This document shows positions 49,703 through 59,344 of a DNA stretch of 64,000 nt, in pieces. Each line of letters opens with the position of its first letter. Position 1 is the first letter of the stretch. The stretch lies in the NCBI GenBank assembly GCA_963823895.1, contig CAWGNG010000039.1, positions 1-64,000 of the forward strand. Direction: 5' to 3'. The position numbers and the translations under genes were made by a program. This DNA is from G963675935 sp963823895. GTDB taxonomy: Bacteria; Planctomycetota; Planctomycetia; Pirellulales; Thermoguttaceae. The notes under the pieces are model-generated. The model was not told the DNA's origin. It did not search any database and saw nothing but the letters and a program-made list of their open reading frames with translations.

Positions 49703-49756
49703 GTTGCAGAAATGACTTGCGTCGCGCAGGGAGTAGCGTGGCCACGGGGCTTGGCG

Positions 49757-52414
49757 TCAGGTTTGCTCCGCCGACTCGATAACTTCCACCAATTGCCGCC
49801 GGATTTCGTCCAAACGGCCCTCGTCCCGAACTTTGTGATTCTGCCGATCGGTAACGTAGAAGACGTCGACCACCTGATCCAAGAACGTGCCGATCTTTGC
49901 CCGCGCCACGGAAAGCTCCAAGGCGAACAGCGTGCGAGTGACGGCGTAAAGGAGTCCCGGGCGGTCGTGGGTGAAAACGTCGATGATCGTCAAGCCGCTC
50001 GACGTACTGTTGTCGATCTGCACCCGTGTCGGCACGCCGGGGACGCGCAGGCGCCGCTCGCTCCGCGCTTGCCACATGCGGCGGAACGTCGGCGGTTCGG
50101 CACTCGCTTTTTCAAGCGACCCGATCAACGATCGTTCGATCTGATCGAGCCGTTCCGACGGCGGCTCGCCGGCAAAATCAGGATCGTGAACCCAAAAGCG
50201 GTCGAGCACCAACCCGTCGGGCAAGGTGTGGATTTGCGCCGAGCGGATTTGTAGGCCGAGGCTGCTCAACGCCCCGGTCAGCCGATGGAAAATGCCGACA
50301 GCGACCTGTTCCGACGTAGCGATCGTGCATTGAACCACTGCCGTCTCGGGCTGATACCGCATGGCCACCAACACGCGGGGGCTTTCGCCCTGCGGTGGAT
50401 TGCTCGGGGAAAGACCGTGCAGCAGCAGCAAGTCGGCGGCGGCTTGCTGCGGCGAGGTAGCGCTGAAATAAGCGGCCGACAGGGCGTCGAGATGCTCGGC
50501 GAACCAGGGCTCGTCCCTCCGCGGGCCGAGCCAGTTGCGGACCTCCGCCCGCCGCTCGACAACCACGTCGTCAACGGTGGTCTCCGGGCTGTCGCCGGCG
50601 AGATGCTGCATGGTGCGGTGGTACAGATCGGTGACCACTTCGGTCTTCCAGCCGTCCCACACGTCTGGCCCGACTGCGCCCAGGTCGGCCGCGGTCAGCA
50701 CATAGAGCATTTGCAGCAATTCGGGCGAACCCACCTGCACGGCAAGCTGAACCGCCAGTTGCTCGTCGGCCGTGTCGCGGCGAAACGCCAGGTGGTTCAA
50801 CAGCATGTGTTTGTGAACCAGGAACCGCAGCGACTCGGCTTCGTGGGGCGGAAGTCCCAGTCGGGCGGCGGCGTCGGCGGCGATTTGCAGCCCCACCTCG
50901 CGATGATCCTCCAGACGCCCTTTGCCAAGGTCGTGAATCAGCAATGCCAGGTGCAACAGGTGCTTCTGCGCGATCGACCGATAGACCCTGCCGACGGGAC
51001 CCTGGTCGGCAGCAAGCTCCGCGGCAAACTCCACCGCCCGCAGACAATGCTCATCGACCGTGTACTTATGGTACTGATTGAATTGCAGCAATCCGCGGGC
51101 GTGCTCGAACTCCGGGATGAATCGTTCCAGCAGGCCGGCGCTGTGCATGTCGCGGAGCAGCAGCGCAAGCCGGGTGGGATGGGCCAACAACGAAAGGAAA
51201 TGGCGATACGCCTCGACCGATGGCGGCCCGGGGGGAAGCCACGCGGCTTGGTGGCGGATCGCCTCCCACGTCGAGGCGGCGATCGGCGCGTCGTAGAGAT
51301 TCGCCAGATCGACCAGCCGCACGATGGCCGTCAGATCTCCGTGCAGCATCCGCAGGCCGCTGCCGCTGGCCAACAAGCCCGCCGGGCCAACGTAGACGCC
51401 GTTCTCGACGCGGTGACCAAACGTCAACGTCACGAGCCGCTCCTTGCGGCCGCTCGACTGGGCGTTGGCGGCAAAACGTGCGGCAATGTGGCTCACCGCG
51501 TCGGTGTGGCGAAAGTAATCGCGCATGAACTGCTCGACCGGCAGCAGACCGCCCGCCGGCTGATAGCCGCGCAACTCGGCGATGCGGAGTTGCTCGGCCC
51601 GATCGAGGGCGTCGGCCGCGTGCCTGGCGTGGAAGTGCAGCTCGTTCCTCAGCCGCAGCAAGAACTCGGCCGCCTGGCGAATCGCCGTCACGTCTTCTTC
51701 CTGCAGCTTGCCCAAGGCTTGCAACTGGCCGAGATCGGCAGTTCCGTATCGAACCAGCCCGAGCCAGCGGATCAATTGGATGTCGCGCAGGCCGCCCCGC
51801 GAGCGCTTCACATTCGGCTCCAAGAGGAAGACGGTTTCGCCGTAGCGCAGCCGCTCCTGCCGGCGGTCCTTCTCGATTCCCGCCATGAGCCAACGCGCGC
51901 GGCGATGCGTTTGCCGCAGGAGCCGATTCTTGTAGCCGGCGAAGAGCGATTCGGTGCCTCGCACCAGGCGGGATTCGACCAGCGACGTGCAGATCATCGG
52001 TTCGTTGCACGCCATGTGGCAGGCCTGTTCGGTCGTCCGCACGCTATGGCCGACGATTAGCCCGGCGTCGAAAACGTCGCGGAGCAACCGCTCGGCCAGC
52101 GGCGCCACGCGGTCGCCGACGCCGGGAGCGTGCAGGATCATCAGATCGACGTCGCTGTGGGGGGCGACGTCGCGCCGCCCGTAGCCGGCGTGGGCCACCA
52201 GCGCGATCTCGGGCCAAAGCCCATCCGGCCCCGCTTCGTTCAGATCGGCCAATGCCGCTTCGGTCAGCGCGATCAGCGCCTCGTCGCGCAGGTCGCTGAT
52301 TGCCGCGCAAAGCTCCACCCCGGGGCAACCCTCTTCATGCCGCCGCTGAAACGCCGCGTCCCCCTCGGCAAGCCGTTCCTTGGCAGCCAGCACGTTTGGG
52401 CGAAGAGAAGGCAT
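49757..52414 (-). CDS. glnD: bifunctional [protein-PII] uridylyltransferase/uridylyl-removing enzyme
   Basis: 885 residues from the ATG giving MPSLRPNVLAAKERL. It senses glutamine and uridylylates or deuridylylates PII. The nucleotidyltransferase domain has ALVAHAGYGRRDVAPHSDVDLMILH (GR-x7-SDxDL). A helical region includes EPNVKRSRGGLRDIQLIRWLG. The HD hydrolase domain has KYTVDEHCLRAVEF and LHLALLIHDLGKGRLEDH. Two ACT domains close the protein (AVVQCTIATSEQVAVGIFHRLTGALSSLGLQIRSA and TIIDVFTHDRPGLLYAVTRTLFALELSVARAKIGTF). It lies downstream of a toxin-antitoxin pair on the same strand, 26 bp from the toxin stop. Confidence 0.95.
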   Translation of the reverse strand: MPSLRPNVLAAKERLAEGDAAFQRRHEEGCPGVELCAAISDLRDEALIALTEAALADLNEAGPDGLWPEIALVAHAGYGRRDVAPHSDVDLMILHAPGVGDRVAPLAERLLRDVFDAGLIVGHSVRTTEQACHMACNEPMICTSLVESRLVRGTESLFAGYKNRLLRQTHRRARWLMAGIEKDRRQERLRYGETVFLLEPNVKRSRGGLRDIQLIRWLGLVRYGTADLGQLQALGKLQEEDVTAIRQAAEFLLRLRNELHFHARHAADALDRAEQLRIAELRGYQPAGGLLPVEQFMRDYFRHTDAVSHIAARFAANAQSSGRKERLVTLTFGHRVENGVYVGPAGLLASGSGLRMLHGDLTAIVRLVDLANLYDAPIAASTWEAIRHQAAWLPPGPPSVEAYRHFLSLLAHPTRLALLLRDMHSAGLLERFIPEFEHARGLLQFNQYHKYTVDEHCLRAVEFAAELAADQGPVGRVYRSIAQKHLLHLALLIHDLGKGRLEDHREVGLQIAADAAARLGLPPHEAESLRFLVHKHMLLNHLAFRRDTADEQLAVQLAVQVGSPELLQMLYVLTAADLGAVGPDVWDGWKTEVVTDLYHRTMQHLAGDSPETTVDDVVVERRAEVRNWLGPRRDEPWFAEHLDALSAAYFSATSPQQAAADLLLLHGLSPSNPPQGESPRVLVAMRYQPETAVVQCTIATSEQVAVGIFHRLTGALSSLGLQIRSAQIHTLPDGLVLDRFWVHDPDFAGEPPSERLDQIERSLIGSLEKASAEPPTFRRMWQARSERRLRVPGVPTRVQIDNSTSSGLTIIDVFTHDRPGLLYAVTRTLFALELSVARAKIGTFLDQVVDVFYVTDRQNHKVRDEGRLDEIRRQLVEVIESAEQT

Positions 52415-52439
52415 GGGCGAAAGTCCGTTCCCATCCGCA

Positions 52440-52700
52440 TTACGGCCGATAGATATCCTTCCGGTGCGCAACGCGCAACACCAGCACGAGTAAATGGTCA
52501 TCGTGGATTTCGTATACCGCGCGATAGTTGCCAATCCGGATCCGCCAGAGGTTGTCGCATCCTGCCAGCTTCACGACGCCGACGGGGCGGGGATTGTTGC
52601 GAAGCTCCTTCATCGCGTCGACGATCCGCCGCCGGATGGGATGGGAGAGCTTGTCCAGGCTCCTTTCCGCCGACGGCTTGATGATTAGATCGTACTGCAT
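52440..52700 (-). CDS. RelE/ParE-family toxin
   Basis: 86 residues. YDLIIKPSAERSLDKLSHPIRRRIVDAMKELRNNPRPVGVVKLAGCDNLWRIRIGNYRAVYEIHDDHLLVLVLRVAHRKDIYRP covers the full RelE fold with the conserved GNYRAVYEI and RVAHRKDIYR strands. Such toxins cleave mRNA in the ribosome (RelE) or inhibit gyrase (ParE). It follows the antitoxin by 6 bp and would be co-transcribed. Confidence 0.93.
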   Translation of the reverse strand: MQYDLIIKPSAERSLDKLSHPIRRRIVDAMKELRNNPRPVGVVKLAGCDNLWRIRIGNYRAVYEIHDDHLLVLVLRVAHRKDIYRP

Positions 52701-52706
52701 TGCCGC

Positions 52707-52949
52707 TTACAAACCGTGTTTCTTGCAGTACTGATCGAGTGTAATGCCGCCTTTCTCCTTGCGGGCCTTCTTGGCCGCTTTCACGTCGGCGCGGTCCTCC
52801 AGGGCGTTGAGCAACTCCAGATCTTCCATGGGAACCAGCGCCGCCACCGGCTTGCCGCGGCGCTGGATGACGATGCGCTGGCCCTGATAGCTCGCCAGGT
52901 TCAGATACTCGGAAAACGTGTTTCGCACGTCAACGACATTCGCGTTCAT
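52707..52949 (-). CDS. Phd/YefM-type antitoxin
   Basis: 80 residues from the ATG with GAGGAG upstream. MNANVVDVRNTFSEYLNLASYQGQRIVIQRRGKPVAALVPMEDLELL is the Phd/YefM DNA-binding domain. The Lys-rich tail (VKAAKKARKEKGGITLDQYCKKHGL) would wrap the toxin. It should repress its own promoter at 52993-53020. The longer frame upstream passes through that promoter and is not used. Confidence 0.9.
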   Translation of the reverse strand: MNANVVDVRNTFSEYLNLASYQGQRIVIQRRGKPVAALVPMEDLELLNALEDRADVKAAKKARKEKGGITLDQYCKKHGL

Positions 52950-52992
52950 ACTCCGCTCCTCAACAGGAATCCACCAACCGCCTAATATGTAC

Positions 52993-53020
52993 ATTATAGC
53001 AAATAAGCGGTAATGTGCAA
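52993..53020 (-). promoter_or_regulatory. sigma-70 type promoter of the toxin-antitoxin operon
   Basis: On the minus strand TTGCAC and TATAAT are separated by 16 bp, close to the consensus and 44 bp upstream of the antitoxin start. The palindrome ATGTACAT overlaps the start-site region and may be the antitoxin operator. Confidence 0.7.
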
Positions 53021-53300
53021 CTTCTCCCAACACGGTAATGGATTTCGGCTCTCGGCCGTTTCGCGGGCGAGGACTCAACGGATGGGGTCGCAGCGAGAAT
53101 TGCCCATCTTAACCGGAAAAACCGAGTCTTTCGGATGGTTATCAGGCCGCGGCGAGCGCATCGGCCGCGGCGAGCGTCCTTTTTCCACGCGAACATATCA
53201 GTATTGCCTAGAAACCGCCGGATTCCTATACTACCGCCCCGGAGATGCGATCCGCGCGCCGTCGGAATTGCCGGGGTGGGCGATTTGCAAGGAGGCTGAC

Positions 53301-54498
53301 ATGTGCAAGAGATTTTTCTTGGTTGTGGCGGTTGCACTGATCGCCGCCGGGATGTTCCCGCAGAATGGGCGAACGGAGGACGGCGTCCCATCGGCGTGGC
53401 GGCACACAGGTGATTCGCCAGCCGTTCCCGCGGCTCCGAGGAACATTGCGGCGACTGAGGCGGCGGCGAGGCCCGTCTCAGAGCCTGCCGTTTCCATTGG
53501 CGCGCTGCCGAACGACGCCGGGCAGGTTTGGCGCGAGTACGACATCAGCTCCTACACCACCCGAGTCACCACGACCAAGCGGCCGGAGCAGGCGATCATC
53601 GACTGGATTCTCCGCAACACCGGCTACGAAGTGTGGCATACCGATCCGGTCAGCATGCTTCAGCGCCGGCAATCGCACGCTGCGGGTCTATCATACGCCC
53701 GAGATGCAGAAACGCGTGGCCGACGTCGTCGAGCGCTTCACCAATAGCGAGGCGGCTACGTATACGTTCTCGATGCGGGTAGTCACGCTCGACAGCCCAA
53801 GCTGGCGCACGCTGGCCCAGCGCCTGTTGCAGCCCGTGCCGGTGCGAACCTCGGGTCTGAATGCCTGGCTGCTGCCGAAGGAAAACGCCGCGATCATGCT
53901 GGGCGAACTGCGGCGCCGCAACGATTACCGCGAACACAGTTCGCCCTACCTGATGGTCAACAACGGGCAATCAACGGTAGTCTCGGCGATGCGGCCCCGC
54001 TCGTACGTGCGTGACGTAGTCCCGCGCGGCGACTTGCCCGCCGGCTTCCAGCCTGCGATGGGGCAGGTCGACGAAGGCTTCGCGCTCGATTTCAGCCCGC
54101 TGCTCTCGGTCGATCGGCGGATGATCGACGCCGCGATCAAGTGCGAGATCGACCAGGTCGAGAAGATGATTCCGGTGATGATCGACGTGGCCACGCCGTC
54201 GTCGCCGCGGCAGCGGACGAAGATCGAATCGCCGCAGATGTCGCACTATCGCTTCCACGAGCGATTCCGCTGGCCGGTCGATCAGACGCTGCTGGTGGGG
54301 CTGGGCATGGTGGCGTTGCCGATCCCGGTCGACGGCGCGCCGCTGGTGCAGGGCTTGCCGCTGCCGATCGGCAATTCGCCGGCGCGGGCCGATCTGCTGA
54401 TCTTCGTCGAGTGCCGAGGCCCGGCTGTCTCAACCGCCAACCCCGCCGCCGTCCGACCGCCGCAGCGCGAGATGAAGAACTACCGTGGGCGGTACTAA
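53301..54498 (+). pseudogene. secreted planctomycete protein, frameshifted near 53662
   Basis: GGAGG lies 5 nt before ATG 53301. MCKRFFLVVAVALIAAGMFPQNGRTE is a signal peptide. The first frame runs to IDWILRNTGYEVWHTDPVSMLQ, where it should continue SAGNRTLRVYHTPEMQKRVADVVERFTNSEAATYTFSMRVVTLDSPSWRTLAQRLL in the next frame. That frame then remains open to 54498 (HERFRWPVDQTLLVGLGMVALPIP). The EVWHTDP...LRVYHTPEMQKRVADVVERF segment resembles an N0/secretin-like domain. Function is unknown. One missing base explains the break. Confidence 0.7.
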
Positions 54499-54716
54499 CC
54501 GGCATTCCACGCCTGAGTTCGCAATAGCTCCTTGTCGCCAACTGCCGGCGGCCCGTTGGTCGCCGCTTGTTTTTGGCAAGGAAGCAATCCCCCAAGCCCG
54601 CGTTTCCCCGCCAGGATCGCGGCGCTGCGCCCCGTTTGATCGATGGTCCAGGCGGAAGCTATGATTGGAGAGTTAAGCGGATGAACTGCAACCATCTTCT
54701 TGGGGGTACAAGGAAA

Positions 54717-56258
54717 ATGCGCAATCTCCACGTTCCGGCCTGTTTCCTGCTTGTTCTCGGGGGCTTGCTCTTGTCGGCGGCCGTGGCTGTGGAAGAGCCG
54801 AGCCCCGGCAGCGCGGCACAGGCACGACCGTCGGAAGTCGGTGACGATAGCAAGGAACCCGCCAAGAAAGAGGAAGCGAAGACGCCGGCCGCCGCGATTC
54901 CGGACGCCGCGCACAAGCCGGTCATTACGAAGCACAGCGTAATGATCGCCGGCCAGCAAGTGAACTACATTGCCGAAACCGGAATGCTGCCGTTGTTGAC
55001 GGCCGACGGCGCCGTCCGGGCGTCGATCTTCTACGTCGCTTACATCAAGCAGGGCGAGAACGGCGCGGAGCGGCGGCCGGTGACGTTCTGCTTTAACGGC
55101 GGTCCGGGTTCTTCATCGGTGTGGTTGCATCTCGGTGCGCTCGGGCCAAGGCGAGTGAGGCTGAACGCGTCCGACCCAACGCAACCCGTGCCTTTCGGCC
55201 TGGTGGACAACGATTTCTCGATACTACACGTTACCGACCTGGTATTCATCGATCCGGTGGGCACCGGTTACAGTCAGCCGGGAAAGAAGAGCAAGGCCGA
55301 GCAATTCTTCGGCGAATCGCCGGACATCCAGTCCGTAAGCGAGTTCATTCAGCTCTGGACGACGCGGCAGCAGCGGTGGTTTTCGCCGAAATTCATCTGC
55401 GGCGAGAGTTACGGCGTGATTCGCGCCGCCGGAGTAGCGCGTTATCTGCACGCGCACTACGGTATGACGTTGAGCGGATTGGTACTCGTCTCGGGGCTGC
55501 TCGGCGGCGATGCGCCCTCGTGCCAGGTTAACTTGCCGGCGTACACGGCGACGGCGCACTATCACAAGAAGTTGCCGCCCGACCTGCAAGGCGACCTGCC
55601 CAAGGCGCTGGCCGAGGCCCGTGAGTTCATGCGGACGGAGTATGCGTCGGCGTTGTTTCAGGGCGCGTCGATGACGGCGCAGCAGCGCGCCCGTGTAGTC
55701 GCAAAGCTGGCGCGGCTGACGGGATTGCCCGCCCGCGTCATTGAAGACAATAATTTGCGCATCGAGACCTCGACGTTCTGCGTCGAGCTGTTGCACGACG
55801 AGGGGTTGGTTCTCGGCCGCCACGACGGTCGAATCGTCGGCCGGGCCGCCGCGGCGGCGCGATACTTGGGATTCAACCCGTCGCTCGCCAGGGTCGACGG
55901 GGCGTTTTCGGCCGCCATCAATGCCTACGTGCGCGGCGAGCTGAAGTTCACCGACGATCTGCCTTACTTGGTTCTGAACGACGTCGGCTCGTGGAGTCAC
56001 GAGCGCCGGGGCGGCGCGATGAACGATTTCGCCGCCGAAATGCGAGACAATCCGCATCTGCGCGTATTGGTGCTTAACGGCCGATGCGATCTGGTCTGCC
56101 CGGTCGATCTCATCCGTTACGACATCGATCATTTGCAGCTCGATCCGGCCTACCGCCGCCACATTAGCTACGCCGAATACGACGCGGGGCACATGATGTA
56201 CGTGAACTTGCCGGACTTGAAGAAGATGCAAAGAGACCTGGAACTCTTCATCCGCTGA
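54717..56258 (+). CDS. secreted S10-family serine carboxypeptidase
   Basis: 513 residues from the ATG that gives the signal peptide LHVPACFLLVLGGLLLSAAVA; an ATG at 54681 adds 12 residues. A Lys/Glu/Ala-rich linker follows. The catalytic domain has FCFNGGPGSSSVWLHLGALGPRRV (oxyanion hole), DLVFIDPVGTGYSQ, the nucleophile Ser in FICGESYGVIRAAGVARYL, Asp in VLNGRCDLVCPVDLIRYDI and His in YDAGHMMYVNLPDLKKM. It would remove C-terminal residues from peptides outside the cytoplasm. Confidence 0.92.
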   Translation: MRNLHVPACFLLVLGGLLLSAAVAVEEPSPGSAAQARPSEVGDDSKEPAKKEEAKTPAAAIPDAAHKPVITKHSVMIAGQQVNYIAETGMLPLLTADGAVRASIFYVAYIKQGENGAERRPVTFCFNGGPGSSSVWLHLGALGPRRVRLNASDPTQPVPFGLVDNDFSILHVTDLVFIDPVGTGYSQPGKKSKAEQFFGESPDIQSVSEFIQLWTTRQQRWFSPKFICGESYGVIRAAGVARYLHAHYGMTLSGLVLVSGLLGGDAPSCQVNLPAYTATAHYHKKLPPDLQGDLPKALAEAREFMRTEYASALFQGASMTAQQRARVVAKLARLTGLPARVIEDNNLRIETSTFCVELLHDEGLVLGRHDGRIVGRAAAAARYLGFNPSLARVDGAFSAAINAYVRGELKFTDDLPYLVLNDVGSWSHERRGGAMNDFAAEMRDNPHLRVLVLNGRCDLVCPVDLIRYDIDHLQLDPAYRRHISYAEYDAGHMMYVNLPDLKKMQRDLELFIR

Positions 56259-56383
56259 CAGCGGGAATCCCGCGGCGGCTGTGACGGCAGGGCAGCGCTG
56301 GCTGGGGGCAGGAGAGACGGTCAGGTGTGACTGCTCGGCGGATCGCAACGGCAAGCGGGCGCGTTCGGCGGCGCGCGGGTAGC

Positions 56384-59086
56384 CTACGCGCTCTCGGCCT
56401 TCCAGCGGCGCGTGGAGGGGCGGTTTCCCGGCGGGTCATGCTTGTCGTCGGATCGGTCGGCCAAAGCGGGCTCGTCTTCCTCTTCTTCGGATGAGTCTTC
56501 GATGTCGGAGTCCTCGCCGGCGTCTTCTTCGTCTTCGTAATGCTCGTCATCGGCTTCGTCGGCTTCGACCGCCTCTTCCTCGTCATCTTCGACGTCGAAC
56601 GGGGGCTCCTCCTCGACCGCTTCAACGTCGTTGTCGCCATCCGCTTCGACGAAGTTCTCCTCGTCCTCGTCGTCAACCGGCTTGACGGTGCGAACCATGC
56701 CGGGCGACATGACGATCTTGCCGCTGGGCGGCGATTCCGTGACGGCGGGGCCACTGTCAGCTTGGCCGGTGACTTGCTCCCATTGTTCGAGCGTCATGAG
56801 GATTTCGCGGGCCTGCGAGCCGTTGTAGGGGCCGACAATGCCGTCCTCGGCCATGAAGTCGATCAGCCGGGCGGCGCGGCCGTAACCGATTCCCAGCGAC
56901 CGCTGCAAGAGCGAGACGCTGCCGCGGCCCTCGCGGACCACGATGTCGATCGCCGACTCGTACAAATCGTCGCGGTCGCTGAACTTCTTCTTGTCGCCGT
57001 CGGGCAGCGTCGTTTTGAGTTGCACCAACTCCTTGACGTATTCGGGCTCGTCGGTTGCCACGGCGGCGATGAGCCTGGTGATTTCGTCGTCGCTCAGGTA
57101 GGTGCCCTGGCCGCGGAGCAGCGTACTGGTGCCCGGCCAGAGGAAGAGCATGTCGCCATTGCCGAGCAGCTTGTCCGCCCCCATCTCGTCGAGGACGACG
57201 CGGCTGTCGGTGCGGCTGGCCACTTGGAAGGCGATGCGGGCGGGCAGGTTCGATTTGATCAGGCCGGTGATCACATCGACCGTGGGCTTTTGCGTGGCCA
57301 GCACGAGGTGAATGCCGACCGCCCGGCTCTTTTGCGCCAGGCGAATGATGTGCCCTTCGACCTCCTTGGCGGCGGTCATCATCAGGTCGGCCAACTCGTC
57401 GGCGACGATGACGATATACGGGATGTGCGTGGGAATCTGCTGGCGTTCCTCGTCGTCCTCGGGGTGGATTCGCTCCATCAGCTCGTCTTCGCCCAACTGG
57501 TTGTAGACGCTGATGTGACGCACGCCGGCGCGAGCCAGCAGGTGGTAACGCTCCTCCATCTTCTCAACCGCCCAGCCGAGGATCGCCTCGGCCTTGCGCA
57601 TGTCGGTCACCACCGGGTGCATCAGGTGCGGGAGGCATTTGTAGGGGCTGAGCTCGACCATCTTCGGGTCGATCATCAACATGCGGACTTCGTCGGGCCG
57701 GCGGGTCATCAGCATCGAGGCGATGATCGAATTGAGGCAGACGCTCTTGCCTGTGCCGGTGCGGCCGGCGATCAGCAGGTGGGGCAACGTGGTGAGATCG
57801 ACGACCAGCGGAGCGCCGGCGACGTCCTTGCCGAGGTAGACCGGAATCCGCATTTTTTGGCCCCGGGCGGCGCCCTCTTCCATGACCTCGCGGAGGTGAA
57901 CGAGTTGCCGCTCGTTGTTGGGCACTTCGACGCCGACGGTGTTCTTGCCCGGCAAGGGGGCGACGATGCGCACGCTCGGCACGCGCAAGGCGATGGCCAG
58001 GTCGTCGGCTAGGCCGGTGATCTTGCTCAGCCGCAGGCCGGCCTCCAATTCGACCTCGAATTGGGCAATGACCGGCCCGGTTTGGATTTCGACGACGCGG
58101 ACGTTGAAGCCGAAGTCGGCGAAGGTCTTTTCCAGGATGCGTGCCTTGCGGCGGACCTCTTTCTTTTGCTCGTCGAAGCTGATCGGCTCACCGCGCAGCA
58201 GCAAATCGAGCGAGGGCAACTCGTAATCCGGCCGCTTTCGCCCTGCTACCGATTGGTCCAGTTCCTTGAGAACCTCGCGGTTGTCCTTGGGTTTCGGCCG
58301 GCTGATGCCGACGCGGGAACCGAGGGCCTTTGCGGGGTCGGCCGCCGGCTTGCCGTCCTTAGTGCCGGTCGATGCGCGATCCGGGTCCGCCTCATCGTCC
58401 TCTTCGCCCGCGGCGGACCTGCCCGACACGCGGACGGCCATCTGGCTGCCGTTTTCGATGACCTCGAAGTCATCGAGGTCGGAACGGCGGTGGTTGAGTT
58501 TTTGCGCGTAGGCGGTGCCGACATGAAGCACGCCCCGGCCGAGCTTGCGGGTGGACTTGGCGACGATCCAAACGAGCAATCGCACCAGGGCGTAATCGGT
58601 CGCCAACAGCAGTCCGCCCAGCAGGAAACTGGCGCTGAGAATATAGGAACCGACGCTGGCGAAGCGAGTTTGCAGCAGCGCGCGGCAGGTGACGCCGAGG
58701 TATCCGCCCGCGCCGATGACCGGACCGGGCGAGAGCCAGGGGACGGCCAATGCGGCCAACGTGGCGAAGCCGGCCAGCGAGAGCAGCCAGCCGATCATGC
58801 GGAGCCAAAGGTGATTGGCCTCGCGCCGCAGCAGCAGAACCACGTCGAACGCCGCCAGCGAAACCAGCACGTAATACGCCCCGATGCCGACCGCCTCGAA
58901 GAGCAATCGGCTGACCACGGCCCCGCAATGGCCGCAGGCGTTGGCGGGCTGACTGCGTTGCGGAAAAACGAGGTTGTTGGGCGGATCGGCCGGGTCGTAG
59001 GTAAACAGTGCCGCCGCCAGAAAGATCACGGCGGCCAACAGCGCCAACGCCAGCAGATCGCGTTTCAGACTACGGTTTTCGAGCAT
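56384..59086 (-). CDS. ftsK: DNA translocase FtsK
   Basis: 900 residues from the ATG with GGGAG upstream; the longer frame would run into an inverted repeat. Four N-terminal membrane helices (LLALALLAAVIFLAAALF and others) precede a linker and the motor: FGFNVRVVEIQTGPVIAQFEVELEAGLRLSKI, PLVVDLTTLPHLLIAGRTGTGKSVCLNSII (Walker A), VRMLMIDPKMVELSPY (Walker B), HLVLATQKPTVDVITGLIKSNLPARIAFQVASRTDSRVVLDEMGADKLLG. The gamma winged helix that reads KOPS sites follows (SVSLLQRSLGIGYGRAARLIDFMAEDGIVG). A very acidic ~100-residue tail after it is unusual. It moves and resolves the chromosome ends at division. Confidence 0.95.
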   Translation of the reverse strand: MLENRSLKRDLLALALLAAVIFLAAALFTYDPADPPNNLVFPQRSQPANACGHCGAVVSRLLFEAVGIGAYYVLVSLAAFDVVLLLRREANHLWLRMIGWLLSLAGFATLAALAVPWLSPGPVIGAGGYLGVTCRALLQTRFASVGSYILSASFLLGGLLLATDYALVRLLVWIVAKSTRKLGRGVLHVGTAYAQKLNHRRSDLDDFEVIENGSQMAVRVSGRSAAGEEDDEADPDRASTGTKDGKPAADPAKALGSRVGISRPKPKDNREVLKELDQSVAGRKRPDYELPSLDLLLRGEPISFDEQKKEVRRKARILEKTFADFGFNVRVVEIQTGPVIAQFEVELEAGLRLSKITGLADDLAIALRVPSVRIVAPLPGKNTVGVEVPNNERQLVHLREVMEEGAARGQKMRIPVYLGKDVAGAPLVVDLTTLPHLLIAGRTGTGKSVCLNSIIASMLMTRRPDEVRMLMIDPKMVELSPYKCLPHLMHPVVTDMRKAEAILGWAVEKMEERYHLLARAGVRHISVYNQLGEDELMERIHPEDDEERQQIPTHIPYIVIVADELADLMMTAAKEVEGHIIRLAQKSRAVGIHLVLATQKPTVDVITGLIKSNLPARIAFQVASRTDSRVVLDEMGADKLLGNGDMLFLWPGTSTLLRGQGTYLSDDEITRLIAAVATDEPEYVKELVQLKTTLPDGDKKKFSDRDDLYESAIDIVVREGRGSVSLLQRSLGIGYGRAARLIDFMAEDGIVGPYNGSQAREILMTLEQWEQVTGQADSGPAVTESPPSGKIVMSPGMVRTVKPVDDEDEENFVEADGDNDVEAVEEEPPFDVEDDEEEAVEADEADDEHYEDEEDAGEDSDIEDSSEEEEDEPALADRSDDKHDPPGNRPSTRRWKAESA

Positions 59087-59095
59087 AATGCTCCC

Positions 59096-59153
59096 TTGTG
59101 GTGCAGGCGGCCCGCCTGCAAACAGCTCTGCAGGCGGGACGCCTGCACCACAA
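59096..59153. repeat. inverted repeat upstream of ftsK
   Basis: TTGTGGTGCAGGCGGCCCGC CTGCA is mirrored by TGCAGGCGGGACGCCTGCACCACAA around AACAGCTC, with about 25-bp arms carrying two mismatches. It lies between the ftsK ribosome binding site and the upstream gene. Confidence 0.8.
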
Positions 59154-59344
59154 GACGATACGTTCAATGGCACAATGCGGCTACTCGGCCTAAGTATCGA
59201 CGGGTTCAGCGTTCGCCGAACAACTTAGGACTCAGCCGCGATGCAGCTTGCCCGAGAGAGATTACGCTTGAAACCGTTGCGGCAGGTGCAACCGGCAATT
59301 CCGGCACGTCGGGCACGCGCGAACTCACACCGCACGCCCTCACC

